A stretch of 64,000 nt of DNA, taken from positions 372,001 through 436,000 of the forward strand of contig NZ_JBHUDI010000005.1 in assembly GCF_042678045.1 (NCBI RefSeq). The letters are read 5' to 3'. Each line of letters opens with the position of its first letter. The stretch's first letter is position 1. Source of the DNA: Natrinema amylolyticus_A. GTDB lineage: Archaea; Halobacteriota; Halobacteria; Halobacteriales; Natrialbaceae. Below, one piece after another: positions 1-8,143 of this stretch. Made by a program: the position numbers and the translations under genes. The notes under the pieces were generated by a model. That model was not told where the DNA came from. It worked only from the letters and a program-made list of their open reading frames with translations, and ran no database searches.

Positions 1-223
1 GGGTGCCCCTAAAAGGCCACGCGAAACGGTGCTCAGATCCTCGTTCGTGCTTGGTCCCTCTCCGTTCCTCGAGGACGCGTGGCCAGTATCATCGGTGCTT
101 GACACACGAGACAGCCTGCCGATCACCGGACTTGCTATCGCCCAGCGACAGGCCCCACTCCACGCTCCGCTGCGATAAGAACTATGCTTGGTAGTCCCAC
201 GTATTTATGTTCTGCGCCGGGGA

Positions 224-1447
224 TCACCACGCCGCCTCGAGCACGCGCTCGATCTCCGCGACGGTCGGATCCAGTCCCGGCGGCGCGTTCGCCATGAAGC
301 TGTCCGCCAGGATCGCCTCCGCGACGGCAGTGAACGCGTCGGGTTCGGGACCGTCGACGTCGCGCAGCCGTGTCGGGAGCTCGAGCGCGTCCCGGACCTC
401 GGTGACCGCCTCGACGACTGCAGCGGCCTGGTCCGCGGCGTCGCCGACGCCGAGTGCGTCGGCGAGCAACCCCACGCGAGCGTCGACATCCGGCTGCTCG
501 AATAGATACTCGAGGACGTGGGGGACGACGACGGCGTGGGCGGCCCCTTGCTGGACGTCGTCCGTTCGCGTCAGCCCGTGGCCGAAGGCGTGAACGATCG
601 AGAGCGTCGTCTCGCCGGGGCGCGAGATGCCGTACTGGACGAGGACGGTTCCCTCGAGGATCGTCTCGAACGTGTCGAGATCGCGATTTCCGTTGCCGAA
701 CGCCTCGAGCCCGTCGACGAGTTTTTCGAGACCGTGGCGGGCAGTCGCGTCGGTCACCGGCGTCGCGTTGTTCGCGTAGAGCGTCTCGATCCCTTTGTCG
801 AAACCGTTCATCGCCGACCCCGCGAGCACCGAGTCGGGTGTGGTCGCGATCAGTTCAGGATCGTAGAACACGGCTGCTGGCATCAATCTCGGATCGCCGA
901 CGCCACCGCCGACCTCCTCGTCGACCGGCAACGTTGCGGGCGCGGCGGTGATGCCGGCGCCCGTCGAGAGATCGGCGCCGGCCAGGGTTGTCGGGATCGC
1001 CACGATCGGGACCAATCCGTCAGCGGGGACGGCGATCGTTCTTGTTTCGGCGAACGCGGCGGCGACGTCATCGACCGATCGGTCGCTCGCCGCGAGGGTA
1101 CTGACGACTTTCGCGACGTCGAGACTGCTGCCGCCGCCGAGGCTGACGATGACGTCGGCGTCGACCTCCCGCAGCCGCTCGCGACCCTCGAGTGCCGTCG
1201 CCAGCCGCTTTTTTGGCGTCGTCTCGTCGAAGACACCCGCCAATCGATCCCCCAGGCCTGTCCTGACCGGATCGATCACTGCCGGTGTGCTGCCGACGGT
1301 CGAGCCACAGACGAGCAGCGCACGCTCGAGCCCCCGTCGCTCGAGGTCGGCTGCGAGGTCGTCGACACAGCCTGCGCCGAAGCTGATCGTCGCGGGATCG
1401 TAGTCGAATCGGAACGCGGGGTCGCGATCGCTCGAGTCGGATGGCAT
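224..1447 (-). CDS. Iron-containing alcohol dehydrogenase family protein
   Basis: A 407-aa NAD(P)-dependent oxidoreductase of the group III (iron-dependent) alcohol dehydrogenase fold. The N-terminal dinucleotide-binding half has the typical GGGS motif followed by LDVAK (about residues 103-112). The C-terminal helical half shows the family's metal-ligand pattern: an Asp in NGFDKG, two His in HAFGHGL, and a further His in AAHAVVVPH. Length matches the family (380-410 aa). The substrate cannot be read from the sequence; haloarchaeal members are annotated as alcohol or glycerol-type dehydrogenases. It stands alone on the minus strand with no operon partner. Start chosen at the Met before a short acidic, Ser/Asp-rich N-terminus. 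Confidence 0.9.
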   Translation of the reverse strand: MPSDSSDRDPAFRFDYDPATISFGAGCVDDLAADLERRGLERALLVCGSTVGSTPAVIDPVRTGLGDRLAGVFDETTPKKRLATALEGRERLREVDADVIVSLGGGSSLDVAKVVSTLAASDRSVDDVAAAFAETRTIAVPADGLVPIVAIPTTLAGADLSTGAGITAAPATLPVDEEVGGGVGDPRLMPAAVFYDPELIATTPDSVLAGSAMNGFDKGIETLYANNATPVTDATARHGLEKLVDGLEAFGNGNRDLDTFETILEGTVLVQYGISRPGETTLSIVHAFGHGLTRTDDVQQGAAHAVVVPHVLEYLFEQPDVDARVGLLADALGVGDAADQAAAVVEAVTEVRDALELPTRLRDVDGPEPDAFTAVAEAILADSFMANAPPGLDPTVAEIERVLEAAW

Positions 1448-1525
1448 GCACGCTCGTACGCGCCGATCGGTGTTAAAGTCGCGAGCAGCGGCGACGCTCT
1501 CGGTTGGCTGAAAAACGGCTGGCCG

Positions 1526-1693
1526 CTACCCGTCGTCTTCGTATTCGCGAAGCACCGTCGACACGGTATTCGACACGTTCTCGAGCGCGACGGCGTTCGT
1601 CTTCCGGAGCTCTCCCTGCTGGCGGGCCGCCTCGAGGTGGCGAAGCGCCGCACGAAGGTGCTCGCGGGTCTCGGTGTCGGTCGTGTCGTTCAT
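1526..1693 (-). CDS. Small hypothetical protein, 55 aa
   Basis: Short reading frame of 55 codons starting MNDTTDTETREHL and ending REYEDDG. It has haloarchaeal composition (acidic ends, Ala/Glu/Arg-rich helical middle) and third-position GC bias on this strand, which the overlapping frames lack. It is probably a single helical hairpin. No recognised family. It lies between the alcohol dehydrogenase and a DUF1802 gene on the same strand, about 80 nt from the former. I infer that it is real from codon usage alone. Confidence 0.6.
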   Translation of the reverse strand: MNDTTDTETREHLRAALRHLEAARQQGELRKTNAVALENVSNTVSTVLREYEDDG

Positions 1694-1749
1694 GATGAGT
1701 CGAGGGTGCGGTCGTAACCGACACGAGCGGTTAAACTCGTCGGTGGTGG

Positions 1750-2310
1750 TTACTCGAGTGCGTCGCGAACTGCTGCCTTGCGTTCGGCGAAGGTCGCGTC
1801 GTCGAGGACGGGTGTGGCCGCTTCAGGGTCAATCTGGACCGCCTCAGCCAAGTCGATCCAGGCCCGACAGCCCCGGTAGCTGCCGCGTTCCTCGATCAGC
1901 CGCGGTGACTCGAGCGTCGAGACACGGAGCAACAGCACCCGGAGCTCGTCGTCCGGATCGAACTTGTCACGCAGCCCGTCGGGCGTGTAGACGTAGTGGC
2001 GGGCCAGCGTTGCGAGATCGTCGCTCGAGACGGTGTACTCCTCGCGGACGTCGGCGATCGCGCGGATCGGCACGCCAGCGTCGGGTTTGGCACTCGCTCG
2101 GTGGTAATAGTCCTCGTAGCTGGCCTGATAGCGGGCCGGCTTCTGGTGGCTGTAGGCCGGGTAGAGGACGAACGGTTCGTCGATTTCGCCGGGATCGAGC
2201 GTCGGGTGGCGGACGAGGACGGTCTGTGCGCCGTCGATCAGCGCGTTGACGACGCCGGCGCGTTCTTTCAGCGCGGGCATCGGGTCCGTCGTGGATTCGA
2301 TGGAACGCAT
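1750..2310 (-). CDS. DUF1802 family protein
   Basis: A 186-aa soluble protein that I recognise as DUF1802, a family of unknown function in archaea and cyanobacteria. Visible features include the early ALKERAGVVNAL stretch, FVLYPAYSHQKP and a later EEYTV...LARHYVYTP segment. The frame is open further upstream, but those residues are basic and non-haloarchaeal in style, so I start at MRSIESTTD. No operon partner is evident. It ends close to the 55-aa gene downstream on the same strand. Confidence 0.8.
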   Translation of the reverse strand: MRSIESTTDPMPALKERAGVVNALIDGAQTVLVRHPTLDPGEIDEPFVLYPAYSHQKPARYQASYEDYYHRASAKPDAGVPIRAIADVREEYTVSSDDLATLARHYVYTPDGLRDKFDPDDELRVLLLRVSTLESPRLIEERGSYRGCRAWIDLAEAVQIDPEAATPVLDDATFAERKAAVRDALE

Positions 2311-2433
2311 TCGTTCTGGCCGATGCAAACGATAGACAAGTATCCTGCCGATTGGCACTGACTGTCGGCGAGCCCGTTCGTCCCGAACTCCTCCCGCGAG
2401 AACTGTTAGACGTACCGACGGGTTCAAGTCGAC

Positions 2434-2453
2434 TTGTACTAACGCAAGTACAA
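2434..2453. promoter_or_regulatory. Perfect inverted repeat upstream of cbiA
   Basis: TTGTAC - 8 nt - GTACAA, a perfect 6+6 dyad, ends on the first base of the ATG of the small upstream ORF. Its position and symmetry are those of a dimeric repressor operator acting on the cbiA transcript. The regulator is not identifiable here. Confidence 0.5.
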
Positions 2454-2539
2454 TGATGCTAGTGGGAACGACCGCGCTCGCGCGGACACGGACTGCAACT
2501 GCAGGGACGGCTGCCGTCGTCCCGGTGTGGAACCAATGA
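2453..2539 (+). CDS. Putative 28-aa upstream ORF (leader) of cbiA
   Basis: ATG ATG CTA GTG... encodes 28 residues beginning MMLVGTTALART and ending VVPVWNQ. Its stop overlaps the cbiA start as ATGA (cbiA ATG at 2536, uORF TGA at 2537-2539). This overlap is the classic geometry for translational coupling. Thr/Ala-rich composition; no family recognised. It could be a regulatory leader peptide, or the overlap could be chance, since the stretch is short. Confidence 0.4.
   Translation: MMLVGTTALARTRTATAGTAAVVPVWNQ
2504..2523 (+). promoter_or_regulatory. Stem-loop just upstream of cbiA start
   Basis: GGGACGGC - TGCC - GTCGTCCC can fold into an 8-bp stem (one G-U pair) with a 4-nt loop. It ends 12 nt before the cbiA ATG and lies inside the putative leader ORF, so it could gate ribosome access to cbiA. 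Inference from base pairing only. Confidence 0.35.
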
Positions 2540-3852
2540 AGGGGTTCGTCCTCGGCGGCGTCAGCTCCGGCGTCGGGAAGACGGTCGCGACGCTATCGAT
2601 CATCCAGGCGCTCGAGGACGCCGGGTACGCGGTCCAGCCCGCCAAGGCGGGTCCGGATTTCATCGATCCGAGCCATCACGAAGCGATCGCGGGCCGACCT
2701 TCTCGGACGCTCGACCTGTGGCTCGAGGGGAAAGACGGCCTCCGCCGGAACTACTGGCGTGGTGAGGGCGACATCTGTGTCGTCGAGGGAGTCATGGGCC
2801 TGTACGACGGTGATGGCTCGAGCACCGCCATGGTTGCCGAGGCGCTCGACCTCCCTGTCGTCCTCGTGGTCGACGCCAAAGCGGGCATGGAAAGCGTCGC
2901 GGCGACCGCCCTCGGCTTCCGCGAGTACGCCGACGCGATCGACCGCGACGTCGAGGTCGCCGGCGTCGTTGCCCAGCGTGCCCACGGCGGCCGCCACGAG
3001 CAGGGGATTCGCGACGCCTTGCCCGACTCCCTCGAGTACTTCGGTCGGATTCCGCCCTCGGGCGACCTCGAGATCCCCGACCGGCATCTCGGACTCGAGA
3101 TGGGCGACGAGGCCGCGCTGCCGCGCGAGGCGCTCGCCGACGCTGCAGAATCGCTGCGGGCCGATCGGCTGGCGGCCGTCGCCAGCGAGCCACCCGCGCC
3201 GGAGACGGGGACCGACGCCACGACCGCGGGGCCAGTCGACGCCACGGTCGCCGTCGCCAGCGACGCGGCCTTCTGCTTCCGGTATCCGGCGACGATCGAA
3301 CGGTTCCGCGAGCGTGCCGACCTGGTCACGTTCTCGCCGGTCGCGGGCGATCCCGTGCCCGAGTGTGATGCGGTCTACCTGCCCGGCGGCTACCCCGAAC
3401 TGCACGCCGCCGAACTCGAGTCGGCTGGCACGCTCGCTGAACTCGGTGAACGGGCCAGCGATGGACTGTCAGTGCTGGGCGAGTGTGGCGGCCTGATGGC
3501 CATGTGCCGGTCGCTGACGACGGCCGAAGGCGACCAAAGCGAGATGGCCGGCATCCTGCCCGCCGACGTGACCATGTGCGACCGCTATCAGGCGCTCGAT
3601 CACGTCGAACTCGAGGCCGTCGAGGGAACGCTGACGGCTCGCGCCGGCGAGACGATCCGGGGCCACGAGTTCCACTACTCGAGCGCCGACGTCGATGCCG
3701 ACGCCCGGTTCGCCTTCGAAACGGTCCGCGGCGACGGCATCGACGGCGACCACGACGGCCTGACCGAGCACGACTCACTGGGCACGTACGTCCACGTCCA
3801 CCCCGAGAGCGGCGCGTTCGACCGGTTCCTCGAGCGCCTCGAGACGACGTAA
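2536..3852 (+). CDS. cbiA: Cobyrinate a,c-diamide synthase
   Basis: A 438-aa glutamine-dependent amidase that amidates the a and c side chains of cob(II)yrinate. The N-terminal domain opens with the P-loop-like GGVSSGVGKT, then DFIDPSHH and VVEGVMGLYDG, as in CbiA/CobB. The C-terminal class-I glutaminase-like domain has the LPGGYPEL segment and the nucleophile Cys in LGECGGLMAMC. Start is ATG 2536 (MKGFVLGG); a GTG at 2527 would add MEP. It sits about 1 kb upstream of the main cbi operon, separated by a FabG-type gene, and behind a small ORF and a dyad that may regulate it. Confidence 0.93.
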   Translation: MKGFVLGGVSSGVGKTVATLSIIQALEDAGYAVQPAKAGPDFIDPSHHEAIAGRPSRTLDLWLEGKDGLRRNYWRGEGDICVVEGVMGLYDGDGSSTAMVAEALDLPVVLVVDAKAGMESVAATALGFREYADAIDRDVEVAGVVAQRAHGGRHEQGIRDALPDSLEYFGRIPPSGDLEIPDRHLGLEMGDEAALPREALADAAESLRADRLAAVASEPPAPETGTDATTAGPVDATVAVASDAAFCFRYPATIERFRERADLVTFSPVAGDPVPECDAVYLPGGYPELHAAELESAGTLAELGERASDGLSVLGECGGLMAMCRSLTTAEGDQSEMAGILPADVTMCDRYQALDHVELEAVEGTLTARAGETIRGHEFHYSSADVDADARFAFETVRGDGIDGDHDGLTEHDSLGTYVHVHPESGAFDRFLERLETT

Positions 3853-3924
3853 CGGTCGCACAGCCATTCACGGATTTTGAAACGCGGTCAAATAGTTAAC
3901 ACGTGTGAACGCGTACCACTAAGC

Positions 3925-4707
3925 ATGGCTGAAACAATCCAGCGCCTCGAGCCCCTAGAACGCAGGCCGTTGACCGACCGCACCTGTCTCGTCACCGGCT
4001 CCTCGCGGGGAATCGGCCGCGAGATCGCGTTCGAACTCGCCCGTTGCGGTGCGGAGGTGGCGGTCAACTACCGCTCGTCCGAACAGCAAGCTCGAGAGGT
4101 AACCGAAACGATCGAAGAAAACGGTGAGACGGCGGTTCCCGTTCAGGCCGACGTCTCCGACCCCGAACAGGTCGAGCGGATGGCCGCGGAGATCCACGAG
4201 GAACTCGGGGCGATCGACGTCCTCGTCAACAATGCGGGGATCACCATCGATCGGACGTTCGAAGAGATGACCTACGAGGACTGGCAGACGGTCATCGACG
4301 TCAACCTCACTGGAACGTTCAACTGCACCAACGCGTTCTACGAGGACATCAAGACGTCCGAGAACGGTCGGTTGATCAACATCTCGAGCGTCGTCGGCCA
4401 GCAAGGAAACTATGGCCAGGCGAACTACGCGACCTCGAAGGGCGGTCTCTTTGCGTTTACGCGTACGCTCGCGCTGGAACTCGCCAGCCATGGCTCGACG
4501 GCTAACTGCGTCGCACCCGGCTTCACGGAGACCGACATGCTCGAGAAGGTTCCCGAACGGGTCCGGGAAAAGATCCTCGAGGATATCCCACTGGATCGGT
4601 TCGCCGAACCCGAGGACGTCGTCGGCATGGTTCGGTTCCTCGCCGGCGATCAGGCCGAGTACATGACCGGCCAGGTGCTTGGCATCAACGGCGGCATGGA
4701 GTGGTAG
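3925..4707 (+). CDS. 3-oxoacyl-/acetoacetyl-CoA reductase, SDR family (FabG/PhaB type)
   Basis: A 260-aa short-chain dehydrogenase. Visible: the NAD(P)-binding TGSSRGIG, NNAG, the catalytic Ser in NISSVVG, the YATSK Tyr/Lys pair, and the PGFTETDM loop; C-terminus GQVLGINGGMEW. This is the FabG/PhaB type that reduces 3-oxoacyl thioesters. In haloarchaea, close relatives serve polyhydroxyalkanoate synthesis, but no phaC/phaE is nearby, so the substrate is open. The first 16 codons of the open frame are not protein-like, so ATG 3925 is chosen. Unrelated to its cobalamin neighbours as far as can be seen. Confidence 0.88.
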   Translation: MAETIQRLEPLERRPLTDRTCLVTGSSRGIGREIAFELARCGAEVAVNYRSSEQQAREVTETIEENGETAVPVQADVSDPEQVERMAAEIHEELGAIDVLVNNAGITIDRTFEEMTYEDWQTVIDVNLTGTFNCTNAFYEDIKTSENGRLINISSVVGQQGNYGQANYATSKGGLFAFTRTLALELASHGSTANCVAPGFTETDMLEKVPERVREKILEDIPLDRFAEPEDVVGMVRFLAGDQAEYMTGQVLGINGGMEW

Positions 4708-4893
4708 TCGCGCGGCGACCGCGTTCGCTCGAGTCACAGGCTCTGACTCGAGTTTCGTTTTCCGCGTTCATCCTGTGTTCGCGCCGGGGCCTCCCAGCCG
4801 ACCGTTCCCGTTAGGCTGACTGTCCGCTCACGTTCGACAACATGAGTTGTGCTACTGCAACCATAGCTGAGCAATCGCAGTTGTTCTACCACA

Positions 4894-4908
4894 AACAAAA
4901 TTGTTTTA
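4894..4908 (+). promoter_or_regulatory. Candidate promoter of the cbi operon
   Basis: A TATA-like TTTTAG (4903-4908) lies about 26 nt before the first ATG of cbiT (4931), consistent with a leaderless transcript. It overlaps AACAA-AA-TTGTT (4894-4905). A second dyad, ACAAC-ATGA-GTTGT, lies at 4837-4850. The repeated TTGT/ACAA half-sites could be regulator binding sites; this is inference. Confidence 0.4.
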
Positions 4909-4930
4909 GTGCCGGACTCACTTCCCACGG

Positions 4931-5512
4931 ATGATGCCACCCATCGCGCTTCCACACGACGCGAAGGCCGGACCGACCAAGCCAGAGGTCCGCGCCGTCG
5001 TCGGCTCGAAGCTCGCACTCGAGCCCGACGACCACTTCGCGGAAGTCGGCTCCTGTACTGGAGCCATCACGATCGAAGCCGCACAGCGAGCCGGGCGGGT
5101 GACCGCCATCGAGCGCAAACCCGAACGACTTGAGACGACCGAGCAGAACCTGGCTGCCAACGAGGACTCGATTCGAGCGGATGTCGAACTTCGGAACGCG
5201 GAAGCGCCCGACGGGTTGCCCGACGACGCCGACGCGCTCTTTCTGGGCGGGAGCCGGAACTTCGAAGCAGTGCTCGACCACGCCGTCGACACCGAGGTCG
5301 ACCGCGTGGTGATGAACGTCTCGCGGCTCGAGGTCGCCGGCAGAGCGACCGAGGCCTTCCGCGAGCGTGATCTGCTCGAGGAGGTCGTCCAGTTCCAGGT
5401 GAGCCACGGTTACGAACTCGCCGGCGCGACGAGTTTCGACTCGGACAATCCAGTCTACATGCTGGTCGGGAGCGCGACCCCTGACGAGACAGACGCCGAG
5501 GTGAGCCGATGA
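4931..5512 (+). CDS. cbiT: Cobalt-precorrin-7 (C15)-methyltransferase / decarboxylase
   Basis: A 193-aa Rossmann SAM methyltransferase that decarboxylates C12 and methylates C15 in the corrin route. N-terminus IALPHDAKAGPTKPEVRA is typical of CbiT. The SAM-binding motif I is AEVGSCTGAITIEAA, and the later LFLGGS segment is characteristic. It is the stand-alone CbiT form, not fused to CbiE, and no cbiE is visible in this window. First gene of the operon; its TGA overlaps the cbiL ATG by the ATGA geometry. Start may be Met1 (4931) or Met2 (4934). Confidence 0.9.
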   Translation: MMPPIALPHDAKAGPTKPEVRAVVGSKLALEPDDHFAEVGSCTGAITIEAAQRAGRVTAIERKPERLETTEQNLAANEDSIRADVELRNAEAPDGLPDDADALFLGGSRNFEAVLDHAVDTEVDRVVMNVSRLEVAGRATEAFRERDLLEEVVQFQVSHGYELAGATSFDSDNPVYMLVGSATPDETDAEVSR

Positions 5513-6249
5513 CGCTGTACGGCGTTGGGCTCGGCCCCGGCGAAGCCGACCTCGTGACGGTTCGCGGGAAAGAAGTCCTCGAGTCGGCCGACGTGGTCTA
5601 CTCGCCGGGTCGGCTCTCGCGGACGGTCGCGCTGAACCACGTCGACGAGTCGAAGATCGGGGACCTGGACTTCCCGATGACGAAAGACGAGGAGAAACTG
5701 CGCCGGGCGTGGAAGGAGGCCGCGGCGGAGATCGCCCCGAACGCACGCGACGGCGACGTCGCGTTCGTGACGCTCGGCGATCCAAACGTCTACTCGACCT
5801 TTGGCCACCTGCGCCGGACGATCGATGCGTTCCACCCCGACGTGGACCTCGAGATCGTTCCTGGCGTCAGCGCCGTCACAGCCTTCGCGACCGCGATGGG
5901 CGTCGAGATCGAAGCCGGTGCGGGCCTCTCGCTACGGGAGGCCGCCGCTGGCGTGAGCCCCACGGGGCCGGATCGGATGATCCTGTTCAAGGTCACCGAC
6001 GCGCCGGCGACCCACGAGGGGCTCGTCGAGGCTGGCTACGACGTGACCTACGGCCGCCGGCTGTTCATGGAACAGGGCGAGACGATCGTCACCGACGACC
6101 CCGAGGAAATCGACGAGCGCGACTACTACACGCTCGCCTACGCCGAGAAAGAAGACCTCGAGGTCGAACAGGCGACGGCCGCCTTCGAGACCGAAAACAC
6201 CGATTCCGGACGCCGTTCTGCGGCAGCCGTGGAGGAAACCGATGACTGA
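5509..6249 (+). CDS. cbiL: Cobalt-factor II C20-methyltransferase
   Basis: A 246-aa tetrapyrrole (corrin/porphyrin) methylase. N-terminal GVGLGPGEADLVTVRG is the family's first glycine-rich SAM loop, followed by LGDPNVYSTFGHL, which is typical of CbiL/CobI, and VPGVSAVTAFA. It methylates C20 early in the pathway. Coupled to neighbours by 4-nt overlap with cbiT and 8-nt overlap with cbiF. A C-terminal acidic tail of about 30 residues follows the catalytic domain, a common haloarchaeal extension. Confidence 0.9.
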   Translation: MTLYGVGLGPGEADLVTVRGKEVLESADVVYSPGRLSRTVALNHVDESKIGDLDFPMTKDEEKLRRAWKEAAAEIAPNARDGDVAFVTLGDPNVYSTFGHLRRTIDAFHPDVDLEIVPGVSAVTAFATAMGVEIEAGAGLSLREAAAGVSPTGPDRMILFKVTDAPATHEGLVEAGYDVTYGRRLFMEQGETIVTDDPEEIDERDYYTLAYAEKEDLEVEQATAAFETENTDSGRRSAAAVEETDD

Positions 6250-7147
6250 CGAGACACCCAACGACCCGCAGGACGCGATCGACTCACAGAGCGACCGCCG
6301 CCGCGAGGAACTGGACGACCGGATCTTCGAATACAGCGCCGGCGACGACCAGGAGGGCGTTCCCTTCGTCGGGGCCGGTCCCGGCAACCCGCGACTGCTG
6401 ACCGTCGCCGGGAAGGAACTGCTCGAGGAGGCAGACCTCGTCGTCCACGCCGGCTCGCTGGTCAACAGCGAACTCCTCGACGAGTACTGTGCCCACGCGG
6501 AGCTCGTGAACTCGGTCGGAAAGGATCTCGAGGAACTGATCCCGCTGATGCGGGACGCCTACGAGGACGGCGACAACGTCGTTCGACTCCACAGCGGCGA
6601 TCCCGCGATCTATGGGGCCGCCTTGGAGCAGATGGACGCGCTCGAACACGAGGGCGTGCCGACGTACTTCGTGCCGGGCGTCACGTCGGCCTTCGCGGCT
6701 AGCGCGACGCTGCGGACTCAACTGACGCTCAACGAAGTCTCGAATCACGTCGCGTTCACCCGCCCGCAGGGTAAGACCCTGACCGAAGAAGAAGACCACA
6801 TCTCCGAGTTCGTGGAGATGGGTGACGTAACGACCTGCATCTATCTGGGAACCCACGCGGTTCGCGACACGATGGATCGGCTGCTCGCAGACGATCACGA
6901 CCCCGAGACGCCCGTGGCGGTGATCTATCACGCCTCCTGGCCGGACGAGGACGTTATCATCGGCGATATCGGGACGATCGCGGACAAGGTCGAGGACGCC
7001 GGCTATCGCGCCTCGGCGCTGGTCGTCATCGGCGACGCCGTGACCGGCGCGGGCTACGAGCGCTCGTTCCTCTACGGTGACTGGGCGAATCGGGGCGCTG
7101 ACTCGAGCGACGCGACCGAATCGGAAACACAGGCAGGAGACGACTAA
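6242..7147 (+). CDS. cbiF: Cobalt-precorrin-4 C11-methyltransferase
   Basis: A 301-aa tetrapyrrole methylase. A hydrophilic acidic N-terminus of about 38 residues precedes the domain. Then VPFVGAGPGNPRLLTVAG, the CbiF-typical VVHAGSLVN, LHSGDPAIYGA and VPGVTSAFAA appear in order, followed by TRPQG. It transfers the C11 methyl to cobalt-precorrin-4. It overlaps the cbiL stop by 8 nt and is followed within 4 nt by cbiG, so these genes are presumably one transcript. Confidence 0.92.
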   Translation: MTDETPNDPQDAIDSQSDRRREELDDRIFEYSAGDDQEGVPFVGAGPGNPRLLTVAGKELLEEADLVVHAGSLVNSELLDEYCAHAELVNSVGKDLEELIPLMRDAYEDGDNVVRLHSGDPAIYGAALEQMDALEHEGVPTYFVPGVTSAFAASATLRTQLTLNEVSNHVAFTRPQGKTLTEEEDHISEFVEMGDVTTCIYLGTHAVRDTMDRLLADDHDPETPVAVIYHASWPDEDVIIGDIGTIADKVEDAGYRASALVVIGDAVTGAGYERSFLYGDWANRGADSSDATESETQAGDD

Positions 7148-7150
7148 CCT

Positions 7151-8143
7151 ATGAGTACGGACAACGCTGACGACGCGACCGACGATGCTGGATCGGATTC
7201 CGGCGGCCACTGTTCGACGCCGGATTCGGACGGTGAAGTCGCCGAGGAGATCGCGATCATCTCCTTCGGCCGGAAGATGGACACCGCCGAGGAGATCAAA
7301 GCCGAGATCGGCGACCGGTACGAGACGATCGACATCATCGAGTACCACGGCGACGTCTTCGAGGAGCACTGGGGCGAGTACGACTGCTTTATCGGCCTGA
7401 TGGCGTCGGGCATCGCGATGCGCAAGACGGCCCACCTGTTAGACGACAAGTGGGAGGACCCCGCGATCTGTGTCGTCGACGAGGAACTGACGTGGGCCAT
7501 CCCGATCACGGGCGGCCACCACGGCGCGAACCAGGTCGCACAGGACCTGGCGACGATGGGTGCCGTCCCAGCCATGACGACTGCAAGCGAGGCCGCAGGC
7601 AAGCAGGGCGTCGAATCGAAGGCGAAAGCGATGGACGCCCACGTGGTCAACGGCGACTCGACGGTCAAAACGAATCTCGCCGTCCTCGACGACAACCTCG
7701 GTCCTGTGGCCCGCCTCGAGGGCCCGAAGGCCGTCCTCGTCGGCGACGACGTCACCGTCCTCAAACGCAACAAGGACGACGGCGTCGTCATCGGCACCGG
7801 CAGCGTCTCCGGCGCGAGCAAGGAATCGTTCCTCGCCGCGTGGGAGCAAGCCCTCGAACAGACCGACTACGACGTCGACGACGTCGAGTTCGTCGCGACG
7901 GCGACCCGAAAGGAAGACGAGGAGGGGCTGCTCGAAGCCGCCCAAGAACTCGATCTGGGCGTGGTTGCCTTCGACAAGGAGACGCTGCTCGACCACGAGG
8001 GGCCGACCCCCTCGAAATCGAAGGAGCTGATCGGCTGGCCCGGCGTTTCGGAAGCGTCGGCGATCGCCGGCGGCGCTGAACAGGAACTCGTCCTCGAGAA
8101 GATCGGCTACGAAAACGAGGTCACGGTGGCGATCGGCCGATGA
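7151..8143 (+). CDS. cbiG: Cobalt-precorrin-5A hydrolase
   Basis: A 330-aa CbiG, which opens the lactone and releases acetaldehyde from C20 of cobalt-precorrin-5A. The N-terminal domain has the family's FIGLMASGIAMRK and the central GGHHGAN motif. The C-terminal domain begins around VVIGTGSVSGASKE and ends with the ATATRKEDEEGLLEAA region and the SEASAIAGG segment. An acidic N-terminal tail of about 30 residues is present. Start is 3 nt after cbiF; its stop overlaps the start of cbiH1. Confidence 0.9.
   Translation: MSTDNADDATDDAGSDSGGHCSTPDSDGEVAEEIAIISFGRKMDTAEEIKAEIGDRYETIDIIEYHGDVFEEHWGEYDCFIGLMASGIAMRKTAHLLDDKWEDPAICVVDEELTWAIPITGGHHGANQVAQDLATMGAVPAMTTASEAAGKQGVESKAKAMDAHVVNGDSTVKTNLAVLDDNLGPVARLEGPKAVLVGDDVTVLKRNKDDGVVIGTGSVSGASKESFLAAWEQALEQTDYDVDDVEFVATATRKEDEEGLLEAAQELDLGVVAFDKETLLDHEGPTPSKSKELIGWPGVSEASAIAGGAEQELVLEKIGYENEVTVAIGR

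Noticed and set aside
2430..2535. Cobalamin riboswitch upstream of cbiA
   Set aside because: No recognisable B12-box or conserved core; only a dyad, a small ORF and one hairpin are seen.
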